Shown: piece after piece, positions 43,690 to 54,399 of the stretch
Position numbering within the stretch: the first letter of the stretch is position 1
Layout of the letters: every line of letters starts with the position of its first letter
Origin: Ophioderma brevispina
Lineage: Eukaryota; Echinodermata; Ophiuroidea; Amphilepidida; Ophiodermatidae
DNA: 64,000 nucleotides
Assembly: GCA_023653785.1 (NCBI GenBank)
Contig: JAMKCH010084935.1
Location: 44,478 to 108,477, forward strand
Reading direction: 5' to 3'
Translations under genes and position numbers: made by a program
The notes under the pieces: generated by a model
Databases searched by the model: none
Seen by the model: the letters and a program-made list of their open reading frames with translations, nothing else
What the model was told of the DNA's origin: nothing

Positions 43690-45640
43690 GATTTTCAAAG
43701 AATGCCCCTTTAATCAGTGTATATTGAATTTGATAATCTGTGTACACCCCATATAGGACTTCTGTCAGTGGTTAATGGTTTTTCCGACCAACATTGGTGA
43801 TCAAAGCACTAGATTTGAGACTGAAGGAATTTCTTAATTTTCAAAGAATACCCCTTTAATCAGCCAACATTGTCTTTCATCATCATCAAACCCAATCTGT
43901 GTACACTCTATATGGTCCTTGAGTCAGAGGTTCTTCTAATTTAAGTGATCATAAATGCCGTTAAGTATGAGTACGTCAAAGGCGCAATTTATAGATTTGA
44001 TGAATGAATCCTCCTTTAATAGTCGCCTACAATGAACTTTGTTACCCTCAATGTGTTTACACCCTTATGGATCTTAGTCAGTGGTTCTTCAGACTCAACT
44101 TTTGTGATCATAGCAATTAATTTGAGTCAAAATGAATTTACGAGATTTTCAAGAAGCCGCCTTTAATCGGCCTCACTGTCTCGCACTCAATTTGTGTACA
44201 CCCTATAGAGGCCTTGGGTTAATGGTTGCTTTTGACTGAAATTTTTTGATCATAAGCAATTGATTGTGTTAGAAGATGGAATTAATAGTTTTTCAAATAT
44301 GCTCCTTTAATCGGCCTAGCATTGCTTTCACCCTAATCTGTTAACACCCTATATGGGCCTTTGGTTAATGGTTCTTCTGACGAAATTTGGCTGCAATCAG
44401 CAATTGATTTTGGCAAAGAAGGAATTATAATTTTCATGCCTTTCAACCCCAATCTGTGTACACGCCATAAGGTGGGCCTTGAGTTAATTGTTCTTCTGAA
44501 CGAATTTGTGACCCATAGCAATTGATTTTACGGCAGAAGAAGGAATTTATATATTTTCAAAGAATGCCCCGTTAATCAGGACTGCATGAACGTTTGTCAC
44601 AATCTGTGTACCCCATATATGACGCTTGGTCGAGTGGTTCTTCAGAAGCAAGTTTGGTTGAATCGGCGAAGGAAAAGAAAAAAAAAAAGAAAAAAAAAAA
44701 AAAAAAAAAAAAGAGGAAAAAGAAACATAAAAGCAAGCGTTTGGTTGGAGAAAACTTTTAAGGAGCTGTTTTGAAAGAAAGAAAGAACTAGACTTTTTGT
44801 GCTCAAAGAGCCCGGACCTTAGTCGTGGAATTTTTTGCACTTTGGTAATTTGATCTTGATCGCGCTTAATCAATGGTCACAATAACAGGGTCACTGTAGA
44901 CTTTTATTTCATCTTCATTAATCCCATACAAAGTTGGTATATGATATTTTTATCAATATGGGGCAATTTTGATATTTGAGCACTATTTGAACCTTGACAC
45001 CGGCCTAAACGATGGCTCACAGAGCTAGGTCACTGTGGACTCTTTTTCGTATTCGCGATGGCCTTTCACGATGGCATAATAGGAAAATTAAGATACGATT
45101 AAGCTTTCAGATTTGACCCCTTAGATGACCCCATTTGACCCCATGTTTTGAAGCACGGCTAATCAGAGGCTTTATCCAGTGGTTCTTGTGACCAATAGCA
45201 TACCCAGCTCATTTGGTTGATGAGTTATAGTGTTTATGGCATATTAATGAGCTCATTTGCATATCTACAGAGACGCATTGGAGCCAATATTCTGTCATAT
45301 GATTCGTCTCGACACTATCCGCAACTTCTGCACAGACATCACCTATTCAAGTCTTATCGTTTTTGAGATTAACGGCATTTTTGGCATATTAATAGATAAT
45401 GGCCGCCATTTTGATGTTAATGCACTCCGATTCGTGTGAGGGCAAATTTGGAATCTATAGCTGTTGTCTGTAGGACAAGTAGGCATTTAAAGATTTTTAC
45501 TAAAATGGCAGGCTACTTTCGCGTTACGTGACCTTTGACCCGCAATCTAAGTACACTCCCATATGGAGCTGGGTCCGCGGTTCTTCTGACTCAACTTTGG
45601 TTGATATGGGGTTAACCGTTGGTACTAGTAGTAATTTGAA
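43690..45640. repeat. Diverged satellite-like array, period about 145-155 bp
   Basis: The motif series CTTTAATC(A/G)GCC, ATCTGTGTACACCC, TATATGG.CCTT, GGTTCTTCTGAC, GTGATCATAGCAATTGATTT and TTTTCAAAGAATGCC recurs at about 43,693, 43,838, 43,996, 44,143, 44,289, 44,430 (partial), 44,552 and, after an A-rich run, near 45,538. Copies are 70-85% similar by eye. The period is close to nucleosome length. Confidence 0.7.
44680..44715 (+). repeat. A-rich homopolymer tract within the satellite
   Basis: GAAAAGAAAAAAAAAAG followed by A24. It interrupts the satellite series, possibly a retroposon tail. Confidence 0.7.
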
Positions 45641-45722
45641 AGTGCATTGGAAAGAAAAAAAAAAAGAAGAATCAGAAGAAAGAAACGACTGGAATACAGG
45701 ACTTCTTAGTCGTGCACTACTA

Positions 45723-48700
45723 AGGTAAAAAACCCAACGACCGCATCCCTAAGGCAGCTTAATATCACATATTTATTATATAATGTTAAAAATTAAAAGT
45801 TAAAAAAAGATATTTATGTTATTTCGTAGGTGTGTGTGGTGTGTGTGTGTTTGTTGGTTTTGTTTTCTGCTTTCTTTTTTCTTTTTGTGTTGTTTTTGTT
45901 TGCTTGTGCGTTTGTTTTTTGATGTTTTGTGTGTTGTTTGTTTTTAACGACCTCTAGGTCGTTATTTAGCTGAGTCCTTCGAAAGCATTTCTTCTTTCAT
46001 TCATTTAATAGCTGTAGATATTAATGATTATATCTTATCTTGTCATCTACCGTTGATATTGGTATATAAAACTGGCAAATACGGTTCATATATGCGCGCC
46101 GCTTAATTTCCCATTGGCACAGGCATGTATAACATAAGTTGTTCGCGATGGTCTGACCTGCTGGCTATGATGGACAAGACATACTCCATCGATACGGGAA
46201 ACTTAGTTAATCTTCAGGGAAAACGGGAAACCAATTTAAAGGGTAACAGCTATAAAATAGCAACACAAAAAATACATCACGTTTTGTAGTTTTATTTTTA
46301 TTGCACTGCATAGCACTGTTCACTGATCTGGCATACTTCCACTCCTTTATTAAAAAATCCCCTTTTCTCCTTTCGTATTTTTTAAATTAATTCGATTTCG
46401 TACAAATGTTCTCCTGGAGGTTGGCCTATTTATTATATACTTACAACAAGGGTGAACATGACGATGATTAATGAAAGTGTCTCAAGAGCTTTGGGAAGAC
46501 AATGACATCAATTACATTTATCCGCTAACAAGAACTTTCCGTTTCCCAGAGGAAGGCCGAGTGACCTCTATTGTAGCTCGGGAGGCTCCTTATCATAAAT
46601 CAATCAGACTTACGAGTGAATTTTCACTATGAGGGCAAAACGCTTTATAGAGAAAATAACACAATATGATTAGGGAAGAACTGACAATGTCCAAAAATGT
46701 CATTTAGAAAAACTCGTCAAAGATTCAATCACAGTTAAAAATCCTAAAATCCGAAACTTCAATTCATAATATAATCCTTTTGAAAATATGTTCGCAGTCC
46801 TATCGTAAACTTTATCCTTTTGTATCAGAATTAATAAGGCACATGTGTGGCTTACAATGTGCGGCAATAGACAAATTCTGGCTCAAAAATATATTCCGAA
46901 ACGTGTACGTATAAGCGGGCCGGTCCGGGGTTTGTAATTACTACTAGGCATGTTACATCATTGATCACAAATTCATGTATTAATCTCTTATTTTTACCAC
47001 CAAAAAATTCACAGAACTTATTTGAAAGTTCATCAGATGAATCAGTATCAGGGAGATTGTTACTTGAGCATGAGCATTTATTATAAATCCTTGGAATTTC
47101 AGTCTTGAAACCTGTTTTTGTATTTTCGATTTTTCATTTAAGATTTAGGTCAGCAGTAGTCTTTAGCATCAATAAAGACTGATGAATCAACTTCAGATTT
47201 GGACTTTCACAACCAACGTCTTTCTAAAGACGGCGTTCGCGCCATCTGTTGTTTGTTATTGGGCGCAGCCTTCCCACATGATGAGGATGTGGCAATGATC
47301 TTTGAACTCGGGGGGTAAAACACAATGAAGAAGTTGTTTCAAGCAAAAACAAAAAGCAAAAAAAAAACCCAACCCCTACCCTAAGTGCAGCCTTAATATC
47401 ACAGTATTTATTATATAATGGTTAAAAGCTTTCCAAACCGCTGTTTTTTTTGGTGTGTGTTGGTGGTGTGTGTTTGTGTGGGTTTTTGTTTTCTTCTTTT
47501 TTCTGTTATGTGTTTTGGTTTGCTGGTTTCCGTTTGTTTGTTTTTAATGTTTTGTGTAATTGTTTGTTTGTTTTTACGACCTCTAGGTCGTTATTGACTG
47601 AAAAGTCCTTCGAAAACAATTTCTTCTTTCCTTCATTTAAATAGATGTAGATATTATATTGTCATCTACCGTTGATATTGGTATATAAAACCAAATACTG
47701 TTCATATATCAGCGCCGATTAATTTCATTGGCACAGGCATGTATAACATAAGTTGTTCGCGATGGTCTGACCTGGCTATGATGTACGATAAATAATCATC
47801 GATACGGGAAACTTAGTTAATCTTCAGGGAAAACGGGAAACCAATTTAAAGGGTAAACAAACTATATAAATACAACACAATAAATAACGTTTGTATTTTT
47901 TATATTTTATTGCACTGCATAGCCACGGTTCACTGACTGCATACTTCCAATCGCTTTATTAAAAATCCCCTTTTCTTTCGTATTTTTTAAATTAATTGCG
48001 ATATTCTTAAAATGTTCTCCTGGAGGTTGCCTAGTTATTAATATAATGTACAACATGAACATGACCATGATTACTTGAAAGTGTCTCAAGAGCTTTGGGA
48101 AGACAAATGACATCAATTACATTTTATCCGCATAAACTTTCCGTTTCCCAGAGGAAGCCGAGTGACCTCTATAGTACCTCGGGAGGCTCATTATCATAAT
48201 CAATCAGACTTACAGAGTGAATTTCACGATGTAGGCAAAACTCTTTATAGGAGAAAAAGAACAAAAATATAGATTAGGGAAGAACTGACAATGTCCAAAA
48301 ATGTCATTTGAGAAAAACGCGTTCAAAGATTCAATCACAGTTAAAAAATCCGAAACTTCAATTCATAATATAATCCTTTGAAAATATGTTCGCAGTCCTA
48401 TCGTAAACTTTATCCTTAATTATCAGAATTAATAAAGCACTGTGTGGATTACAAAATGGCGGAAATTAGACATAATCTGGCTCAAAAATATATTCCAGAA
48501 AACTGGACGGATCGAGGTCAGGGTTACATTTAACTACTACATGTTATAATTCATGTATCAAATTCATGTATAATCTACTTATTTTTACACCAAAAATTCA
48601 CAGAACTTATTTGAAAGTTCATCAGATGAATCAGTATCAGGGAGATTGTTACTATTAGCATTGAGCAATTTATTATAATCCTTGGAATTCAGTCTTGAAA

Positions 48701-48860
48701 CCTGTTTTTGTAATATTTCGATTTTTCATTTAAGATGACGTCAGCAGTAGATCTTTTAGCATCAATAAAAGACTGATGAACAACGTCAGATGTGGACTTT
48801 CACCAACGTCTTTCTAAAGACGGCGTTCGCGCCATCTGTTGTGTTATTGGGCCAGCCTTC
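45723..48860. repeat. Tandem duplication of about 1.6 kb, diverged
   Basis: Copy 1 (about 45,730-47,320) and copy 2 (about 47,355-48,880) share AACCCAAC, ATATTTATTATATAATG, a T/G-rich block, CGACCTCTAGGTCGTTATT, TACCGTTGATATTGG and so on through GACGGCGTTCGCGCCATCTG. Many 1-5 bp indels separate them. Both end in the start of the LINE fragment (CTTCCCACATG.ATGAGGATG). A third partial copy is at 52,002-52,310. Confidence 0.85.
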
Positions 48861-49440
48861 CCACATGGATGAGGATGTGCATGATCTTGATACTTGGGCT
48901 ACCAGTAACCATCTTATGCTCAATCCCTCCAAATGTAAGGTGATGCAGATCTGCTTTAAGAAGCACCCTCCTCCTCCTCCTAATCTTCAGATTACTGGTA
49001 AACAGCTTGAGGTGGTGAACGAGACTAAGCTTCTTGGTCTTATAGTACAGTCAGATCTTCGCTGGGACCAGCAGGTCAACAGCATGGTATCCAAGAGCAG
49101 TCGTAGATTATACATGTTGAGTCGCCTCAAACGGTTTGGCGTTCCTGTTGGGGACCTTGTATCTGTGTACATGTTATGTACGCCCGATTGTTGAGCATGC
49201 CTGCCCCGTGTGGCATGGCAGCATTAGTGTTCAGCAAACTCATCAAATTGAGAGAATTCAGAAACGGGCCTTCCGCATTATCCTTGGTAGTAGGCCTACA
49301 TATACCTCGTACGAGGAAGCTCTGGTCCTAACAGGCCTCCAAACGTTGGAGGAAAGACGTTTACATCTATGTACTCAGTTTGCTAAGAAATGCTCTGCAT
49401 CTGAGAAATATGCTGACTGTTTCCCTCTGAACAATAGTTC
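48860..49440 (+). mobile_element. LINE reverse transcriptase fragment (post-palm region)
   Basis: Frame 1 reads DLDTWATSNHLMLNPSKCKV, then KLLGLIVQSDLRWDQQV and LYMLSRLKRFGVP. After a one-step frameshift near 49,175 it continues RPIVEHACPVWHGSI and IQKRAFRIILG. These are the standard 'W...N.MxLNxxKCKxM', 'KLLGVxxxxxLxW' and 'RPxLEYAxPVWH' segments downstream of the RT active site. The 5' and 3' parts are missing. Near-complete preservation of the frame suggests moderate age. Confidence 0.85.
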
Positions 49441-49584
49441 TCCACATATGGCAATAGTCCCATTCCCTATCTTACTCAACTTTTGGATTGATTTTTTATA
49501 CTCAGCCTTACCTTTTACCACTTACATCCGTTTTATTTATGAAATGTTGCATTTAGTTTTATAATGTTTTGGATATGAGTTTTC

Positions 49585-49960
49585 TTATTGTGGGTGGGGT
49601 GGGTGCGGGTGGTGTGGGTGGTTGGGTGTGGGCTTTACGGATGATGGGAAGTTGTGTTGGTAGGTGAGTTTTTGGTAATTTTTTTTAAATAGTATTATGA
49701 TTAAATGATTTTATTTATGCCGATGCAGTTTTATATTTTGCAATAAGTGTATTGCTTGATTCTGGACAGATGAGAGTGTGGACGTTGGGTTATTGGTTGA
49801 GTGTAGTGTGTTGGCTATATGCAAGTTTGTGTGTCTGTCTCTGTGTTCAGTATGTGTGAGTGTGGGTGATATTGGGTGTGGGTGTAAGCATGTGTTTTGA
49901 TGGGTGGGTGTGTGGGGTGTTTGTGTGCGTGAGGGTGTGTGAGTGGGCGTGGTGTGTTTT
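49585..49960 (+). repeat. G/T-rich low-complexity tract, G-quadruplex-prone
   Basis: GGGTGGGGTGGGTGCGGGTG and following GTGTGGGTGG runs (49,588-49,632), then a GTGTG/GGGTG-rich tract at 49,850-49,955. It directly follows the LINE fragment. At least four G3 runs within 30 nt make quadruplex formation plausible. Confidence 0.6.
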
Positions 49961-50225
49961 GTATATGTGCTATCTTGTATCTTGAACCTAGATATTCTGC
50001 GCAATAGCGATACTCCAAAACTGCATCATTTTAATGTACTTTGAAATTTTTTATTAATTTTTTGTTTTATATAGTGTGTGTAAGTGTTAAGGTTAACCAA
50101 TCCAATTTTATTACTGCTTAGGTGTTATTGTTTGTAATACCATGTAATTTCAGTTTTTTCTGCGAATTGGTTTTAATAAAAAATTTGATTTGAAAAGTCA
50201 CTTTTCCACAGAAAGAAGTTACTTC

Positions 50226-50405
50226 CATGACAAGTGTACATAAATCTATTTTAAGCCAAATTGGTACGAGCTCAAAAAAAAAGGGTAAGGAAATGTCAGA
50301 GGCAGGGAGCAGCGATGGAAAATGTCCGGTCGCCTGCCATCGTCCTGGAACGAGGAACATCCAAACTGACAGCAGTGCTGGAATGAAGAGAATGAGGAGT
50401 TCCTA
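50226..50405 (+). CDS. Small plus-strand ORF of unknown nature (59 codons)
   Basis: MTSVHKSILSQIGTSSKKKG begins an open frame with Lys/Ser-rich content and CPVACHRPGTRN near its end, stopping after MKRMRSS. It immediately precedes the sequence shared with 1.4 kb, which has its own frame ending GLKKKLKDEDTVREVRHEWR (near 50,630-50,700). The two could be parts of one transposon ORF or processed pseudogene broken by a frameshift. I do not recognise the protein. Intronic, antisense to the REJ-like gene. Confidence 0.2.
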
Positions 50406-50454
50406 GAAACTTGAAAATAAGATGAATATAGGACGGTGTGAAAGTAATAATAGT

Positions 50455-50705
50455 ACCGGCAGGTATCATAGTCCGGGTTCCATAGACGACAACGGAATGA
50501 GCGTGAAACTAATGTGCATGAAGAGTCAACTGAATCTGATTTCCCTATGTTCACCATTGTTCACGGACTTGAGCCGGAGGATATATCTCCTGCCACACAT
50601 GGACTGATAAATGAAAAACTTTATGGGTTAAAGAAGAAATTAAAAGATGAAGATACGGTAAGAGAGGTGAGGCATGAGTGGCGCTTGGGATGGCTAAAAT
50701 AAGCC
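50455..50705 (+). repeat. Dispersed sequence with a partial ORF, also at 1.4 kb
   Basis: Shares AGACGACAACGGAAT and downstream blocks with 1,412-1,550. Here the frame reads ESTESDFPMFTIVHGLEPED, then a Lys/Glu-rich helical tail. Dispersed copies point to a mobile sequence. Confidence 0.45.
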
Positions 50706-50949
50706 TAGCACATTTGTTCCGTAAGGTTGAAGCCAGGTGATGTTTCTTTTGTCTATACCACTCATAAGGCAATTACAGTAGTCGAGCTTTAATAATACAA
50801 GAGTGCGACCAGCATAAGGACAACGTCCTATGATTAAGAATTTCAGGATACGGTTTAAATTACGAAGCTGAAAATGGACAGAAAGTGAAAGAAATTAGTG
50901 CTGTGATCTCCATAGGACATGTAGTGCTCAAACGATCACACCAGGTTGA

Positions 50950-51975
50950 GAAGGGAGGGGGAAGCCGGCATTATATCTTGATATTAAAGATAGTCAAATA
51001 AGAGCAAGAAGATGTTGAAGGGAGTTGTAATAATGGGGATAGCAGGCAACAAAAAAAAATCAGTTTTAACGTGGATAAGCTTGAGCTTGTTGTTGAATAT
51101 CCAGGCTGAGTCAATACACTGGCTTAGCTTAAATAATGCACACACACAGCATCACCAGGCACATTAGGGTCAAAGTGGAATAGATCAGACTCATCAGCAT
51201 ATCTGTGATAATGAAGATGGGATCTTTAATATAATTGGCATATCTTCAAGTGAAATAAACCAAAACACAAGGGGCGCCGAGACTGAGCTCTGGGAGACAC
51301 TATAAATAAGATCCGCTTCATATGTAAGGTCCCATTGCAGAAACACGGCTAGTTATGTTACTAAGATAAGGTTGAAACCAGTTATGCACATTTCCACTGA
51401 GACCAAAATCAACAGCAAGCCGTTTCAGGAGAATAAAGTGAATTTACGGATGAAAAGCCGCCTGAAAGATCTAACCTTCCAGAGGAAAACGACTTGCTGT
51501 TATCAATACCCCCCCCTTTAAGGTTCATATGGGACACAAGTCAAAGCAGTCTCCAGTAGGGTAACAGGCGGGGGGGAGGGGGCACATTGTCCCTCCCGAC
51601 CACTCTTACCGGGGAAAATCAGCTCGACCTAACCGGGAAATGTGTGCGGGCGCGCCAGCCCGGGCGGAGTGTGCCCCCCCCCCGATCTTCTTCAGTGTCC
51701 CCCCCCCAGAGGTCAGTCTGGTTACGCCTCTGGCAGTCTCAGTGCTATGTCCAGACAGTAAATTAGTAATTTGGCCAGAAAATCACTTTTCAATCAATCT
51801 GCCGACAAACGGCAAAGTAAACAATGTGGGCAAGACAGGGCCATAAAGTCTGCAGAGCTGCTTGACGAGCCAAGTTGGCATAGGGTCAAGAGGGCAGCAA
51901 GGACCCTTCAGGATGATTTTATGCAATTCATCTTCAGTGATTAGATCAAAATTTGACATGCCTTTTAATTGCACT
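50950..51975 (-). mobile_element. CR1/Rex-like LINE: reverse transcriptase part
   Basis: The minus strand reads LITEDELHKIILKGPCCPLD followed by PMPTWLVKQL, the entry into CR1-type RT domains. Towards lower coordinates come remnants of SQSSVSAPLVFWF (the PQGSVLGPLLF motif), RYADESDLFHF (the YADDTQLY box, with the second Asp replaced by Glu) and NNKLKLIHVKT. Frameshifted and dead. Same orientation as the endonuclease fragment at 53-54 kb. Confidence 0.75.
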
Positions 51976-52001
51976 GAAGGTCTGATTGACCAGCAGCATA
52001 A

Positions 52002-52310
52002 GGTGTATTACTACTACATTATATCAAATTGATGCATAAATCTACTTATTTTACCACCAAAAAACTCAAAAACTTATTGAAAGTTCATCAATGAATCGGT
52101 ACAGGGAGATTGTTAATATTAGCATGAGCAATTTATTATAATCCTTGCGAATTCAGTCTTGAAACATGTTTTTGTAATATTCGCTTTTTCATTTAAGATG
52201 ACGTCAGCAGTAGATCTTTTGCATCAAAAAAAGACTGATGAACAACGTCAGATGTGGACTTTCTCCAAGGATTGCAGGTTATTTTCTAAAGATGCGGTTC
52301 GCGCTTTATT
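52002..52310. repeat. Partial third copy of the 45.7-48.9 kb repeat
   Basis: Matches about 48,540-48,835 (TCAGCAGTAGATCTTTT, GACTGATGAACAACGTCAGA). It sits between the RT and endonuclease halves of the CR1-like LINE, so it probably inserted into that element. Confidence 0.8.
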
Positions 52311-52984
52311 TCTACCACACATTGAGTGAAACCATTTTGGTTTAACTAATGGATTACCGGAGGCCCGGCAAGTCTGCGAAAGATATTACCTAAAGTAGTA
52401 CTGCGCGAGAGATATACGTTATCAGTCCGTCATAGAGAATGTGTGTAAATGAAACTAAATCTCAAATATTTTAATATTTTTAATTTTTTTCATAAATATT
52501 TTATTGCATCAGGGGGTCCGTTACTATGGTTTGTTTTGAATATGTATCGTATTCGTAATTGGGTCTGAACCTATAGAACCTAGCGCGAAAATTGAAACGT
52601 TTTGTCGGGTACTTCGGGGCTCGCAGACACGGAAACGTGATCACGCAATAGCTACGTTCGCATCCATTTTCCCACATTGCCTTGCGATATTTTTCCAGTC
52701 TTGAGAATTTTTAAACACTGGTTTCAATTTACGCCAACTTTTTTTTCAATTTTAGAATTACATACTTACCGGACCGCCGTACTAATGGATGTGGATTTAT
52801 AACGAGAGCGAGCATGGGAACAGACTGACAAGCACTATAATAACACTTAACAAGATACTTAACAGTTTAACAGTTACGTGAGCCTTTTCTGTATCTTTCG
52901 TAATCTCCTAAGCAAGATCATTAGCAAAAGCCTCATGGTCAATCGATCTAAAATTGCGGGAAGTGCTAAAGGTTTTAACACTCA

Positions 52985-53965
52985 CAGGCCTGGAAACCAA
53001 TGATAAGATGAGCTGAGTGAAGGATTATTGAAAGTGTATGATTGACATTCCACTCAGTAACAATTGATTCATTGCTCTTCACAATGAGCAGTCCAAAGTA
53101 TGACCAGATATTTGGTGAGTTGAAACTAACCAAGGCTGAGAAGAAGGTACAGATTGTCCTCACTCAGCTTAGACGGAATGTCTAAATGAAGGTTAAAATC
53201 TCCTAGCAACAGAGTCCTTTTCCTGGTAGAAGATCCACGCACTGGAAAATTGACCTCAATGGAAACCCCCAAACAAAGTTCCATGTATTTGAAGGGTTCG
53301 ATATGATGCATGAATCCAAAAGTCTTACAATACTGAAACTACCTCTATTTCCAGTCTGACAAGGGAGTTTTATGAAAATTCCATACCACCTATCAATGAG
53401 TTATCCGCGAAATTCATGAAGAGTAATCGGAGGGGTTCACTGCTCCCATGATGAACATTGCAGTATCATCCAAACCATGTTTCAGTGATAACACACAACA
53501 TCTTATCATTTTCTAAAGCAAAGTAACACAATAGGTCAGTCTTGTTTACGATTGCACTGTGCTTTTTTCACAAGTTGATCTTCATACATTAACTGGGGTT
53601 TGATGGTGATCAACAGATGCAGTAGATTCATTATGTGAGTATCCAATGGGTGACCCACAATGGATGAAGTTACGGCGCCGATGAACAACTGAACGAATAC
53701 CTCTCTTGATGATTGGTTTGCTGTTAATCCCTGGACCCACAATATGGGACCATGTGTGCCATGGAGGAGGAGTCATCTTGCAAACGCTCATTAATTTGAA
53801 GAGTCGTCTCCCTGGTGTAACAAGTAGTTAAATTATTAATCCTATGATCCGTGCAAGTATCAGATGGCCTAGGGTAGGGATTTATATCGCCTGAATCCAG
53901 GACTTTCTTACCTGTAAGGTAGAATCCCCCACCGTATGTAAAGGGTGATACGGTAGGCATAGGCT
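52985..53965 (-). mobile_element. CR1-like LINE: endonuclease part
   Basis: Minus-strand pieces in order: SIVGHPLDTHIMNL, FKYMELCLGVSIEVN, RTLLLGDFNLHLDIPSKLSE and LDLLIVKSNESIV-like text near 53,080 (read in shifting frames). LLLGDFNLHLD is the GDFN motif of the apurinic-type endonuclease of CR1/L2 LINEs, and the 'HTLDLLI' segment follows it in the family. Broken by stops. Confidence 0.7.
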
Positions 53966-54399
53966 TAGAGCATGCTCAAGGCGAAGACCACCTTGATGAG
54001 CAGTTCAAATCACAATATCCCATTTGGTATAGATATAGGTCCTACTTCCTGACAGTGTCTCCGAGGCATATCACAAACTTGACCCCACCCCCTATTTGCT
54101 TTGCCCCAGCAATAGTTGTGGTTTATCAACCAATGCGGCCCCTGCGTGAAAAAGCTTGTACACCCCTGAGCCAGGCGCATATCTACATGCATAATAACCT
54201 TAGCAAAGACGACCCAAACCTTCACTAACTTTGCCCACATCACCATACAAAACTGCATACAGATATATAAAGCACGGCGAAACGAAAAACTGGACAGGCA
54301 AACACATCCATACACAAGCATAGACCAACACAATTTTGATTTAGAGGTATAAATGGATATCAAAACGACTGAAAGTCTTTTTTCGGACAACAACGTTAA

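Noticed and set aside
53724..54393. Minus-strand frames with Cys and hydrophobic runs suggesting a membrane protein
   Set aside because: The lower part belongs to the 5' region of the CR1-like LINE and the upper part has no continuity or splice signals.
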